Of a stretch of 64,000 nucleotides of DNA, positions 16,755 to 25,991 are shown in pieces. Source of the stretch: Mangrovimonas xylaniphaga. GTDB taxonomy: Bacteria > Bacteroidota > Bacteroidia > Flavobacteriales > Flavobacteriaceae. A model generated the notes under the pieces. That model was not told where the DNA came from, did not search any database, and saw only the letters and a list, made by a program, of their open reading frames with translations. The DNA lies in NCBI RefSeq assembly GCF_001280435.1, contig NZ_LBIP01000018.1, positions 591,725 to 655,724 on the forward strand, in the 5' to 3' direction. The translations under genes and the position numbers were made by a program. Each line of letters begins with the position of its first letter. Within the stretch, counting starts at the first letter, position 1.

Positions 16755-17807
16755 ATGAATAGATACAGCAGACAAATTAATTTGCCTCAAGTGGGCATTT
16801 CTGGGCAGCAAAAACTTACCGATGCCAAAGTGTTGGTTGTGGGTGCTGGTGGTTTGGGTTGCGCTGTATTGCCTTATCTAACTTCGGCGGGAATTGGGAA
16901 TATAGGCATTATTGATGGCGACACTGTTGATGAAACCAACTTACATCGCCAAACACTTTACGCTGAAGAGGACATCAATCTCAGCAAAGCAAAAACTGCA
17001 GCAGACCATTTAAAGCGGAATAATTCAACGGTATCTATTCAAACCTATGAGGTATTTTTAAATGGCAAAAATGCTTTGGACATCATTTCTAAATATGATT
17101 TGGTAATTGACGCTTCGGACAATCTTGCTACTCGCTATCTCATCAACGATGCCTGTGTGTTGTTGGACAAGCCTTTTGTCCATGGCTCGGTTCATCAATT
17201 TGAAGGACAGGTCACGGTATGTAATTCTCAAAATGGGCCAACTTACCGCTGTTTGTTCCCCGAAGCCAACGGCAATGTTCAAAATTGTGAAGAAGCAGGC
17301 GTTTTAGGAACTACGGTTGGCATCATAGGTATGTTGCAAGCCAATGAAGCCATGAAACTCATTTTAGGTATTGGCGAACTGTTATCAGGAAAACTATTGG
17401 TGTATAATTCCTTGACCTCGTTACAACACATCTTTTCGTTTTCTAAAAAACAGGAACCGGTTATTGACAATGCGTTTTATGCTATAAAATATTTAAATAG
17501 TAATGTTCGGAATCAATCCATTACTGAAGCACTTCAAAATGGTATAACCCTTATTGACGTTAGGGAAACAGGTGAATTACCTTCTGTAGAACACCCTAAT
17601 GTGCTCAAGCTTCCCCTTTCTGCATTGGAATTAAATCTAGACAGTTTAAATCCTGAAAACACCTATGCTATTTTTTGCCAAAGTGGGATAAGAAGCAAGC
17701 AAGCAGCTAACATTTTAAAACAGCAACAATTCAAATCCATTATATGTATCACCGATGGCGCCGAAGCCATTTCAAAACTATTGAAAAATGAAAAAAGTAT
17801 TCATTGA
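16755..17807 (+). CDS. moeB: Molybdopterin-synthase adenylyltransferase MoeB with a C-terminal rhodanese domain
   Basis: A 350-residue E1-like enzyme that adenylates MoaD. It begins MNRYSRQINLPQVG, has the nucleotide loop VLVVGAGGLGCAVLPYL, IIDGDTVDETNLHRQTLY, and DNLATRYLINDACV. YRCLFPE and CEEAGVLGT follow. The C-terminal 90 residues are a rhodanese domain with IDVRE and the active-site loop FCQSGIRS (cysteine present), so this protein could both activate and sulfurate MoaD. The ATG at 16755 is preferred: it gives the usual N-terminus and sits six bases after AGGAGG. An ATG at 16749 would overlap the moaD stop. Confidence 0.93.
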   Translation: MNRYSRQINLPQVGISGQQKLTDAKVLVVGAGGLGCAVLPYLTSAGIGNIGIIDGDTVDETNLHRQTLYAEEDINLSKAKTAADHLKRNNSTVSIQTYEVFLNGKNALDIISKYDLVIDASDNLATRYLINDACVLLDKPFVHGSVHQFEGQVTVCNSQNGPTYRCLFPEANGNVQNCEEAGVLGTTVGIIGMLQANEAMKLILGIGELLSGKLLVYNSLTSLQHIFSFSKKQEPVIDNAFYAIKYLNSNVRNQSITEALQNGITLIDVRETGELPSVEHPNVLKLPLSALELNLDSLNPENTYAIFCQSGIRSKQAANILKQQQFKSIICITDGAEAISKLLKNEKSIH

Positions 17808-18216
17808 CGGTCCTATTTCACCGGAATTCATTTCAGAATCCATTCGCAAGCACCAAACAAAAACCGATATTGGTGCCCACAATATCTTTTTGGGACAGGT
17901 TCGCGCCGATGTGGTGAACAACAAAACGGTCGCTGCTATCGACTTTACCTGTTATGAAGCCATGGCCAATGAAATACTAACTGATATCAGGGAAAAGGCC
18001 TTCAAAACCTTTAACCTTACCTGCATGCATATTTACCATAGTTTGGGAACCGTGAAAGCTGGAGAAATTTGCTTTTTTGTGTTCGTTTCGGCTAAACACA
18101 GTTCGGAAGTTTATGAAGCTACACAATATTTAGTGGACATTGTAAAGAAAAAAGTACCACTGTTTGGAAAGGAGATTTTTGAAGACGAAACCCATCAATG
18201 GAAAACCAATAAATAA
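17788..18216 (+). CDS. moaE: Molybdopterin synthase catalytic subunit MoaE
   Basis: A 142-residue protein that, with MoaD, converts cyclic pyranopterin monophosphate to molybdopterin. It shows GAHNIFLGQVRADVVNNK, FTCYEAMANEIL, and the terminal KKKVPLFGKEIFEDETHQW block with the catalytic lysines. It overlaps the end of moeB by 20 bases and is three bases before moaCB. Confidence 0.95.
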   Translation: MKKVFIDGPISPEFISESIRKHQTKTDIGAHNIFLGQVRADVVNNKTVAAIDFTCYEAMANEILTDIREKAFKTFNLTCMHIYHSLGTVKAGEICFFVFVSAKHSSEVYEATQYLVDIVKKKVPLFGKEIFEDETHQWKTNK

Positions 18217-18219
18217 ACC

Positions 18220-19128
18220 ATGGTAGACATTACCCATAAAATAAAAACCTTAAGAGTTGCCACAGCCCAAGCTGTAGTTAAAGTCAGTAAACAAGGTACG
18301 ATAGACGCCATCAAAAACAATATGGTGCCAAAAGGAAACGTGTTTGAAATGTCCAAAACTGCAGGACTGTTTGCCGTAAAGAACACGCATAACATTATCC
18401 CTGATTGTCATCCCCTGCCTATTGAGTTTACTTCTGTTGAATTTGAGATTGAGGATCTTGACATCAAAATTGACGTTACCATAAAAACCATATACAAAAC
18501 TGGGGTTGAAGTTGAAGCTATGCACGGCGCTTCCGTGGTTGCCTTGACACTTTATGACATGTTAAAGCCTATCGACAAACAGATTGAAATTGGCACGATT
18601 AAACTTTTGGACAAAAAAGGTGGCAAAAGTAGTTTCAACAACAAACATAGATCGCAACTTAAAGCTTGCGTGTTTGTATGTTCCGATACTATTTCTGCAG
18701 GTTTAAAGGAAGACAAAGCAGGCAAAGCAATTATCGAAAAACTCGAACAAAATGATGTAGTAATTTCCAAATATGAAGTGATTCCAGACGAGATCGATAT
18801 TATAAGAGAAAAAACAATCACTAATTCCGAAAACCACAATCTTATCATTTTTACTGGAGGCACAGGTTTATCATTTCGGGATGTTACTCCAGAGGCACTG
18901 GAACCTATTTTGGAGCGACGTATTCCTGGTATTGAAGAGGCCATCCGCAGTTATGGGCAAGAGCGCACGCCTTATTCCATGTTATCCCGAAGTGTTGCAG
19001 GAACACTAGCCGATTGTTTGGTTTTGGCCTTACCGGGATCTACGAATGGCGCTAAAGAATCTATGGATGCCGTGTTCCCTCACCTCCTACATGTTTTCAA
19101 AATTTTAAAAGGACAGCAACACGAATAG
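18220..19128 (+). CDS. moaCB: Bifunctional MoaC-MoaB fusion (cPMP synthase plus molybdopterin adenylyltransferase-like)
   Basis: A 302-residue cytosolic protein. Residues 1-145 are MoaC, the second enzyme of cPMP formation: MVDITHK, NIIPDCHPLPIEF, and VEAMHGASVVALTLYDMLK are diagnostic. Residues 155-302 are MoaB/MogA type, with ACVFVCSDTISAGLKEDKAG, the FTGGTGLSFRDVTPEAL loop, and RSVAGTLADCLVLALPGS. Such MoaCB fusions are known in Bacteroidota. Its TAG is directly followed by the moaA ATG. Confidence 0.95.
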   Translation: MVDITHKIKTLRVATAQAVVKVSKQGTIDAIKNNMVPKGNVFEMSKTAGLFAVKNTHNIIPDCHPLPIEFTSVEFEIEDLDIKIDVTIKTIYKTGVEVEAMHGASVVALTLYDMLKPIDKQIEIGTIKLLDKKGGKSSFNNKHRSQLKACVFVCSDTISAGLKEDKAGKAIIEKLEQNDVVISKYEVIPDEIDIIREKTITNSENHNLIIFTGGTGLSFRDVTPEALEPILERRIPGIEEAIRSYGQERTPYSMLSRSVAGTLADCLVLALPGSTNGAKESMDAVFPHLLHVFKILKGQQHE

Positions 19129-20133
19129 ATGCAAAAAAACGATTCCATATTGACCGATAGTTTTGGCCGAAAACACAACTATCTCCGCATTTCATTGACT
19201 GAGAAGTGTAACCTACGCTGTACTTATTGTATGCCAGCCAATGGCGTTCCATTGACTCCCAAAAGTCATTTAATGACAGCCGATGAAGTTTTTGATATCG
19301 CCAAGATATTTGTAGAAAATGGCGTGACCAAAATACGACTCACAGGCGGCGAACCATTGGTGAGAAAGGACTTTACGGATATCTTAGAACATCTTTCAAC
19401 ATTACCGGCAAAGCTGTCTATTACTACCAATGCTGTACTTTTGGACCGGTTTGTTAATGATTTCAAAACTTATGGTCTTAAGGATGTCAACATTAGTTTG
19501 GATACACTCAATCCTGAGAAATTCCAACTGATTACCCGAAGAAATGAATTTCAAAAAACCTATCAGAATATTTTGCTTGCCTTGGAAGAAGGCTTCAACG
19601 TTAAAATAAATGTCGTTTTGATGAAGGGCTTCAATGATGACGAAATAGTGGATTTAATTACTTTAACCAAAAATCTTCCAATCTCTTTAAGGTTTATCGA
19701 ATTCATGCCTTTTGACGGCAACAATTGGAATAAGGACAAATTGGTTTCCCAAGAAGAAATTCTCACTCAAGTACAAGAGCATTTTGGAGCCTCTGAAATT
19801 GCAACATTAGAAAACGAGCAAAATTTCACCTCAAGAAATTATAAAATCAAAGGATTTAAAGGTCAGTTTGGAATCATCAGTACAGTTACCAACCCTTTTT
19901 GTGATAGCTGTAATCGCATTAGGTTAACTGCCGATGGAAAGCTTAAAAATTGCTTGTTTTCAAACAATGAAACCAATTTGCTTTCATCCCTTAGAAATAA
20001 GGAATCTATAGAACCTCTAATTCAATTGGCATTATTCAAAAAGAAAGCCACCAGAGCGGGCCTTTCAAGCTTTGAAGAATTCAACAATACCGAACTTCAT
20101 AACAACAGAAGCATGATTACCATTGGCGGTTAA
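19129..20133 (+). CDS. moaA: GTP 3',8-cyclase MoaA
   Basis: A 334-residue radical SAM enzyme that starts Moco synthesis from GTP. The N-terminal [4Fe-4S] motif is CNLRCTYCMP (C-x3-C-x2-C) and RLTGGEPLVRKD follows. The C-terminal cluster motif is CDSCNRIRLTADGKLKNCLF. The end GG of the protein (ITIGG) matches the conserved Gly-Gly tail needed for activity. It is the last gene of the Moco operon and overlaps the convergent rubredoxin-like gene by four bases. Confidence 0.97.
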   Translation: MQKNDSILTDSFGRKHNYLRISLTEKCNLRCTYCMPANGVPLTPKSHLMTADEVFDIAKIFVENGVTKIRLTGGEPLVRKDFTDILEHLSTLPAKLSITTNAVLLDRFVNDFKTYGLKDVNISLDTLNPEKFQLITRRNEFQKTYQNILLALEEGFNVKINVVLMKGFNDDEIVDLITLTKNLPISLRFIEFMPFDGNNWNKDKLVSQEEILTQVQEHFGASEIATLENEQNFTSRNYKIKGFKGQFGIISTVTNPFCDSCNRIRLTADGKLKNCLFSNNETNLLSSLRNKESIEPLIQLALFKKKATRAGLSSFEEFNNTELHNNRSMITIGG

Positions 20134-21578
20134 TCACTATTCACTATTGCTTTGCTTACTAGCTTTAATTCAAAGTCTCCTTTTGGAGCATCACAAATAG
20201 AACACACATATTCATTAGGCAATTCCTCAAAAGTCGTTTTTGGTTGGATGTCTTGAGTTACGTCACCGTAAGCTTCATTATAAACCGTTAAACAATGTTT
20301 ACATTGATATACCTCAAATTCAAGGACATCAACATGTTCTTTTTCTGAAACTTGAGATCCCTTTTGCATACCCAACTTTTCAAAATACAATTGGCTCAAC
20401 TCTACCAATAACGCTGGCAATTCCACCTTATCCACTTCTTGCACATGGGTGATATATTCCATGGAATTTGGATTGAAATCTTTTGCATACAACAAATTAT
20501 AGGTATCCCTTATACTCATATCCCCCAATCCCTTGGGCGGCCGGTTCTTTTCGATCACCACAGAAGTAAAATAATTTGCTCTCTCAATTTGCTCTGTAAT
20601 TCCAAAAGTCAATCCATAAGTACTAATGTCCTGCTTATCAAAAATCCCAACCAAATAATGTTTTAAATCCAGTGCCTCGGCATTACCAACTGGCAAATGC
20701 CAATTTAGCTCCAACATGGAATGACGCACGTTAATTCCCTTTTTACCCAAAAATTTTTCCCATTTAATTTTATCCTGAGAAGGAATGTCCTTTACAATAA
20801 ATGACTTCCAAGGTGTAATTGAAATCTTTCCAATTTTACATTCGGCACACAAATCGCACATCTCTCTTAAAAAAGCAATATCATATTTATTGTTCCTCCA
20901 ATAAAGTCCCAGCCAATACTTATCATTACCAAATCTATTCATCCCTTCATAATAAGGAAAAGGATAAAACGGCACCTCTAAAGCTTTATCAATGGTTCTG
21001 TTATTTGTATCCACCGCATCACTTACCAAATCAAACAGTACATCAATGTCCTCCAATTCCTCTTGAAGCAAGCTTTCAATAACCTGTTCAATTCTTGCCA
21101 TATCCCAACTATATATTAAAGCAGGGTACAACTCAATTTGCTGCCATTCGGGCAAGCGCACATATAGATACCAATAGTCTTCATGCTCTGAAGCCACAAA
21201 ATTCAAATGGCCGGTAAAAAGCGGTACCAATCGTTGTTTCGGATCTGTAATATTGACTTTTAAACACGGACTTTTTCTAAACTGTTCTAGGATGTACAAA
21301 TACTTTTCACTAGACAGCCAAGAGGTGCTTTGAAAAATATCGGAAGCTACATAGGAAGACATAATATTTTCAACCTCAACAGAATTCGCATTTCCAAACT
21401 GCAAATTGCCAAAAGCCTCCAAATCTTGTTTGGAAAGCTCCTCCCGAAATAAAATGTCCTGCCGAGAGCCAAAAGACAGTGTTTTGATACCTAAACTCTC
21501 GGCAGCATCACAAATAGACTTTAATTCTCCTAAAGAAAGTACGCCACCATTTACAATCAATCTCGACAAACTTTTCAT
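20130..21578 (-). CDS. Rubredoxin-tailed, nitrite/sulfite reductase-like protein with a degenerate siroheme site
   Basis: A 482-residue protein. The first part (SRLIVNGGVLSLGELKSICDAAESLGI...SRQDILF) resembles the ferredoxin-like half domain of nitrite/sulfite reductases. The C-x5-C and C-x3-C cysteines that hold the siroheme-[4Fe-4S] pair are not present; the only internal cysteine group is CDLCAEC. The C-terminal 60 residues are a rubredoxin: YQCKHCLTVYNE and YVCSICDAPKGDFEL, four cysteines in two CxxC knuckles. It is most likely an electron carrier for the nitrate reductase, whose TGA overlaps its ATG (21578). An upstream GTG at 21581 is a less likely start. Confidence 0.8.
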   Translation of the reverse strand: MKSLSRLIVNGGVLSLGELKSICDAAESLGIKTLSFGSRQDILFREELSKQDLEAFGNLQFGNANSVEVENIMSSYVASDIFQSTSWLSSEKYLYILEQFRKSPCLKVNITDPKQRLVPLFTGHLNFVASEHEDYWYLYVRLPEWQQIELYPALIYSWDMARIEQVIESLLQEELEDIDVLFDLVSDAVDTNNRTIDKALEVPFYPFPYYEGMNRFGNDKYWLGLYWRNNKYDIAFLREMCDLCAECKIGKISITPWKSFIVKDIPSQDKIKWEKFLGKKGINVRHSMLELNWHLPVGNAEALDLKHYLVGIFDKQDISTYGLTFGITEQIERANYFTSVVIEKNRPPKGLGDMSIRDTYNLLYAKDFNPNSMEYITHVQEVDKVELPALLVELSQLYFEKLGMQKGSQVSEKEHVDVLEFEVYQCKHCLTVYNEAYGDVTQDIQPKTTFEELPNEYVCSICDAPKGDFELKLVSKAIVNSD

Positions 21579-24500
21579 CACACCGGCACATTTACATGAT
21601 TCAACAACTCCCTAACTTCTGTTTTACAGCTTCCACAGCCCAAACCTGCTCCTGTTTGTTTACATAATTCTGTAAAATCCTGACATCCTTCTTTAATACT
21701 CTCCAAAATATTGTCTTCTCCAACCTGTCCACAAGAACATACCAATCTCCCCAAAACTGGCTTGGCAGTTACAGATCCACGTAACAAAGTCTCCCGTTTA
21801 TCAGATAACTCCACCTTACTTTCTATTAGCGTCTTGAACTCTGCAAATTCATTTTTGTCTCCTATCAATACGGCGCCAATCAACAAATCATCCTTCACAA
21901 TGCATTTTTTATAATAGCGCTTACTCATATCCATCAAAACAATAATCTCATAACTTTCATCATTTTCAGGCACCATGATATCACCCAAACTACATAAGTC
22001 CAGATCACTAAATTTCAAAATATTCATAGTAATGGAACCTCTATAAATACTACTCACATCCCCAGCTAAAAAGTTAGCCAAAACCGTAGCCTGTTCCTCC
22101 GCCGCAGAGGTAATTCCAAATAGATTATTGTTGAATTCAGCAATTTCCCCGATAGCAAAAATATTTGGATCGGACGATTGTAAATATTGATTCACTTTTA
22201 CTCCTCTCCCGCAAACAATCCCACTGTTTTTGGCCATCTCTATATTGGTACGCGTTCCAATAGCATAAACAATGGCATCCGATTTGAAGTTTTTACCACT
22301 TTTAAGAGTGATATTAAGTTTACCCGTCTCCTCGTCGTTGAAAACCGTACTAACCTCATTTGAAAAATAAACCTGAATCCCCAATTCCTGAACATGCATT
22401 GCCAAAAGCTTGCTGGAGACATGATCCAGTTGACGTTCCATTAACCAAGAACCCCGTTGAACAATGGTAATATTGACATTTTTATGCTTTAAGGCTGCGG
22501 CAAGCTCCAATCCCAATAGTCCACCTCCTACAATAGTAACATGTTGCTCTTCCAAAGGAGCTCCAGAAGTAGCTAAATAGTTCCGAAATCTATCGGCATC
22601 ACTTTTGCTTCGCAAGGTAAATCGTCCTGGCAAATCTAAATTAATATCCTGCGGAACAAACGGCCTGCTACCGGTTGCTAAAATCAACTTGTCATAAGCA
22701 TGGAAGGTTCCATCACTGTCAGTTACTAACTTATCTTTTCTATCAATTGCAACTATATAAGTGCCCGAATGGATATTTACATTCAATTTTTCCAGCTCGT
22801 GGGCTTTAATTTTCTGAAGCTGTTCCCAGGTCATTTCTTCGGTGATATACTCCGGCAACAGCACCCGATTATAGAACGGATGGACTTCCTTTGAAAACAC
22901 ATGAAGCTCATCCTCTTCATTATGGTCTCGATAATTTTGAATAAACCTAAAGGCTGCCGCTCCGGCCCCTACAACAATAATTTTCTCTTTAGGCTTTTTG
23001 TATTTTGAAACCGAAACACGTGTATACTTAAAATCTGGTTCTTTGGAAATTGGGTCTAATATCGTATTGGTTAAGTTGTTGGTTCTATTGAGGTCGCTTT
23101 GTAATTGTTTTCCCCAATGCATTGGCAAAAACACCACACCTCGCTTAATAGTATCCGTAACCTTTGCTCGAACCCGAACCAAACCATTTTTTGCCTTCAC
23201 TTCTACCACATCGCCGTCCTTTATCTTGTTGATATAAGCATCAACATCATTGATCTCTAGGACCGGATTAGAATAATGGGTTTTCAATCTGCATACCTTC
23301 CCTGTTTTGGTCATGGTATGCCATTGGTCCCTAATTCTTCCCGTAGTCAATATCAACGGATATTCCAAGTTGGGCTCATCGGACACATTGCAAACAAAAT
23401 CAGGCACATTGAACATAGCCTTACCAGAAGGCGTATAGAATACTTTATCCTCAAAAAGACGTTTCGTTCCAGGATGTTTATATGAATTTACCGGCCATTG
23501 AAATGTTCCTTCATTTTTAAGTCTTTGGTAATTGAGATATGAAATATCAATTCTGGTGCCTTTGGTCATTTCGCAATACTCATCATAAATATCCGAGGTG
23601 TTGTTGAAATTAAATCCAGAATAACCCATTTTTTGGGCAAATTGACAAAGAATACCCACATCAGGTCTTGCCTCCCCCGGAGCTTCAATTGCTTTTGGCA
23701 GATAGGAAATTCTTCTTTCGGAATTGGTCATGGTTCCTTCCTTTTCCAACCAAGCAGCTGCAGGAAGCACCACATCGGCATACTCAAGGGTATCCGATCT
23801 ATTTGAAATATCCTGCACTACAACAAACTTGGCATTTTTCATGGCGCGCTCAATACGGTTCATATTTGGTAAACTCACCATAGGATTGGTACAAATAATC
23901 CAAATAGCCTTCATTTTGCCACTTTCCAACGCATCAAACATTTCCGTAGCCGTATATCCAGGTTTGGGAGCAATATCGTCAACCTTCCAAAAATCGGCCA
24001 CCTCTTTTCGATGTTCTGAGTTCATCAAATCTTTATGAACCGCCAAAAGATTGGCCATTCCTCCTACTTCCCTACCCCCCATGGCATTTGGTTGCCCCGT
24101 CAACGAAAATGGTCCCGCACCAGGTTTCCCAACCTGCCCTGTAATTAGGGATAAGTTTAATAATGCATAGTTTTTATGGCTTCCAATGGCACTTTGATTA
24201 AGCCCCATAGCCCACATGCTTAAAAAGGCTTTCGCATTGCCAATTATTTGAGCGGCTTTTTTAATATCATCCACGGAAACGCCACAAATTTTGGAAGCCT
24301 CCCTCAATGAGGTAGATTTCACTTGCTTTTTATATTCTTCAAAATTTTCTGTATGCTTTTCTATAAAACGCTTGTCTACCCATCCCTTTTCAAGAATATA
24401 GCGGCCTAAAGCATTATATAGCACCACATCGGTGCCTGGAAGAATCTGAAGATGCAAATCAGCAAAACTTGCTGAATCCGTTTTACGAGGATCCACAACA

Positions 24501-25099
24501 ATAATTTTCACTTCAGGATGTAACTCCTTATGCTGCTCGATACGCCTGAATAGAATAGGATGGCACCATGCCGGGTTTGCCCCTGTAATCAAGAAACAAT
24601 CGGCCAATTCAATATCATCATACGAAATAGGCACTGAATCTTCACCAAACGTTTTTTTATAACCAACTACTGCAGAACTCATGCAAAGTCTGGAATTGGT
24701 ATCAATGTTGTTGGTTCCCAAAAAACCTTTGACCAGTTTATTGGCTATATAATATTCCTCTGTAAGGCATTGTCCAGAAACATAGAACCCTACACTATCA
24801 GGACCATATTTTTGCATAATGGATTTAAACACTGCGGCAGTACGATCTAAAGCTGCATCCCAAGTAACACGTTCCCTGGGATGCGATCTACTCCATCGCA
24901 TTTCGGGATACAATAATCTATCGGAAAGATCATTGGCAACATAATGAAGATTCATTCCCTTAGAGCACAACATACCCCTATTAACTGGGTGAGTTGGATC
25001 ACCTTCCACCGATACCTTGTTGTTTGCTCCCTTTTTAACGAGAATTCCACATCCCACTCCGCAATAGGAACAGGTGGTTTTAAAGACTTTCTGTTGCAT
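21578..25099 (-). CDS. Assimilatory nitrate reductase fused to NirB-like FAD/NAD and BFD domains
   Basis: A 1,173-residue protein. Residues 1-700 are the bis-MGD molybdoenzyme: an N-terminal [4Fe-4S] motif (Cys10, Cys13, Cys17, Cys45) and a likely Mo ligand, Cys139, in SRLCMSSAV, as in NasA/NarB enzymes. VTDTIKRGVVFLPMHWG closes the molybdopterin dinucleotide-binding domain. Residues about 735-1100 are an FAD/NAD(P)H oxidoreductase (IIVVGAGAAAFRFIQN, ILATGSRPFVP, VTIVGGGLLGLELAAAL). The C-terminal 53 residues are a [2Fe-2S] BFD-like domain (CSCG...GCGSC). It is thus a self-contained NADH-dependent enzyme reducing nitrate to nitrite in the cytosol. No signal peptide. A 26-bp palindrome overlaps its promoter. 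Confidence 0.92.
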   Translation of the reverse strand: MQQKVFKTTCSYCGVGCGILVKKGANNKVSVEGDPTHPVNRGMLCSKGMNLHYVANDLSDRLLYPEMRWSRSHPRERVTWDAALDRTAAVFKSIMQKYGPDSVGFYVSGQCLTEEYYIANKLVKGFLGTNNIDTNSRLCMSSAVVGYKKTFGEDSVPISYDDIELADCFLITGANPAWCHPILFRRIEQHKELHPEVKIIVVDPRKTDSASFADLHLQILPGTDVVLYNALGRYILEKGWVDKRFIEKHTENFEEYKKQVKSTSLREASKICGVSVDDIKKAAQIIGNAKAFLSMWAMGLNQSAIGSHKNYALLNLSLITGQVGKPGAGPFSLTGQPNAMGGREVGGMANLLAVHKDLMNSEHRKEVADFWKVDDIAPKPGYTATEMFDALESGKMKAIWIICTNPMVSLPNMNRIERAMKNAKFVVVQDISNRSDTLEYADVVLPAAAWLEKEGTMTNSERRISYLPKAIEAPGEARPDVGILCQFAQKMGYSGFNFNNTSDIYDEYCEMTKGTRIDISYLNYQRLKNEGTFQWPVNSYKHPGTKRLFEDKVFYTPSGKAMFNVPDFVCNVSDEPNLEYPLILTTGRIRDQWHTMTKTGKVCRLKTHYSNPVLEINDVDAYINKIKDGDVVEVKAKNGLVRVRAKVTDTIKRGVVFLPMHWGKQLQSDLNRTNNLTNTILDPISKEPDFKYTRVSVSKYKKPKEKIIVVGAGAAAFRFIQNYRDHNEEDELHVFSKEVHPFYNRVLLPEYITEEMTWEQLQKIKAHELEKLNVNIHSGTYIVAIDRKDKLVTDSDGTFHAYDKLILATGSRPFVPQDINLDLPGRFTLRSKSDADRFRNYLATSGAPLEEQHVTIVGGGLLGLELAAALKHKNVNITIVQRGSWLMERQLDHVSSKLLAMHVQELGIQVYFSNEVSTVFNDEETGKLNITLKSGKNFKSDAIVYAIGTRTNIEMAKNSGIVCGRGVKVNQYLQSSDPNIFAIGEIAEFNNNLFGITSAAEEQATVLANFLAGDVSSIYRGSITMNILKFSDLDLCSLGDIMVPENDESYEIIVLMDMSKRYYKKCIVKDDLLIGAVLIGDKNEFAEFKTLIESKVELSDKRETLLRGSVTAKPVLGRLVCSCGQVGEDNILESIKEGCQDFTELCKQTGAGLGCGSCKTEVRELLNHVNVPV

Positions 25100-25120
25100 G
25101 CCTTAAAGAATTAAAACACT

Positions 25121-25156
25121 TAAAATTAAGTATAAATACTTAATTTTTTAAGCAAA
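25121..25156 (-). promoter_or_regulatory. Nitrate reductase promoter
   Basis: The minus strand has TTTG (25156-25153), a 24-base spacer and TAATTTTA (25128-25121), seven of eight matches to TANNTTTG. The palindrome at 25122-25147 fills the spacer and overlaps the -7 element. The start codon lies 21 bases downstream. Confidence 0.55.
25122..25147. promoter_or_regulatory. Perfect 26-bp operator palindrome at the nitrate reductase promoter
   Basis: The arm AAAATTAAGTAT, two bases (AA), and the exact reverse complement ATACTTAATTTT. Related sites occur at nirB, narK and the response regulator gene. The half-site TACTTAA matches six of seven bases of the Escherichia coli NarL heptamer TACYYMT, but the halves face outward. 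The adjacent LuxR-type response regulator is the likely binder (inference). Confidence 0.65.
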
Positions 25157-25268
25157 TCATTAAGGTTCAATGCAATATTACGAGAATCACAAATACGAGG
25201 TCATATTTTGGATTAACCTTAAAAAAATTGAATAAAAATGAAAAAAGTTAAATAATGATTTTGAAGCA

Positions 25269-25931
25269 CTAAATCAAATTATACTCTTCGGCCATTTTAG
25301 ACAGCTCAATGAGGTTTTTTACATCCAACTTTTTCATCAGATTATAACGGTGTACTTCGGCAGTACGCTTACTCACCTCTAGTTCTTTAGCCACTTCTTT
25401 ATTGCTTTTGCCTTGAAGAACAATACTTAAAATCTGTTTCTCGCGCTTGGTCAATTTAAAAGGCAACTCTTTTTGTGAAGATTCTTTTTTAGACTGTGCA
25501 ACAGTAGCCCCCATCATGTTATTGATGATAATAGACGAAACGTCTCCTGTAAAATACTTTCCTCCCGAAGCCACTGTGTGCAAGGCTTTTAAAAACTCTT
25601 CCTTACTAGATCCTTTTAACAAATACCCATCGGCTCCTGCGGCAATAGAATTCAATACATATTCCTCGGAATCATGCATGGATAATATCAAGGTTTTTAA
25701 GTGTGGATATGTGCTATTTACCTCGTTCACCACTTCAATACCATTCATTACAGGCATTCTAATATCCACAATCAATAAATCGGGTTGGGTTTCTTTTAAA
25801 ATCTCAAGTGCTTCAACTCCATTGGAAGCCTCATCTATCACCAAAAACTCCTGTTCGTTTTCCAACAAAGCTTTAATACCATCCCTTACAAGCACATGAT
25901 CATCTACCAGAATAATACGTATTTCTTCCAT
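25269..25931 (-). CDS. NarL/FixJ-type response regulator of the nitrate island
   Basis: A 220-residue DNA-binding regulator. The receiver domain (1-120) has the acidic pair DD near residues 10-11, the phospho-accepting aspartate in LLIVDIRMPVMNG (about 55) and the conserved KGSSKEEF lysine. The C-terminal GerE/LuxR helix-turn-helix (about 155-215) reads LTKREKQILSIVLQGKSNKEVAKELEVSKRTAEVHRYNLMKKL (residues given in part). It lies just after its sensor kinase and before the nitrate reductase on the same strand. A perfect -7 element, TATTTTTG at 25961-25954, and an operator-like site at 25971-25988 precede it. Confidence 0.93.
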   Translation of the reverse strand: MEEIRIILVDDHVLVRDGIKALLENEQEFLVIDEASNGVEALEILKETQPDLLIVDIRMPVMNGIEVVNEVNSTYPHLKTLILSMHDSEEYVLNSIAAGADGYLLKGSSKEEFLKALHTVASGGKYFTGDVSSIIINNMMGATVAQSKKESSQKELPFKLTKREKQILSIVLQGKSNKEVAKELEVSKRTAEVHRYNLMKKLDVKNLIELSKMAEEYNLI

Positions 25932-25953
25932 TATACCATAAGTATTAGTCTTA

Positions 25954-25988
25954 CAAAAATACAGATTTTTTTAAGTAAAAGTACCTAA
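25954..25988 (-). promoter_or_regulatory. Response-regulator promoter with a possible nitrate operator
   Basis: The -7 element on the minus strand is TATTTTTG (25961-25954). Upstream, TTAAGTAA-AA-GTACCTAA (25971-25988) matches 13 of 16 core positions of the palindrome TTAAGTAT-NN-ATACTTAA found at the nitrate reductase promoter. This would fit autoregulation. Confidence 0.4.
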
Positions 25989-25991
25989 ATT

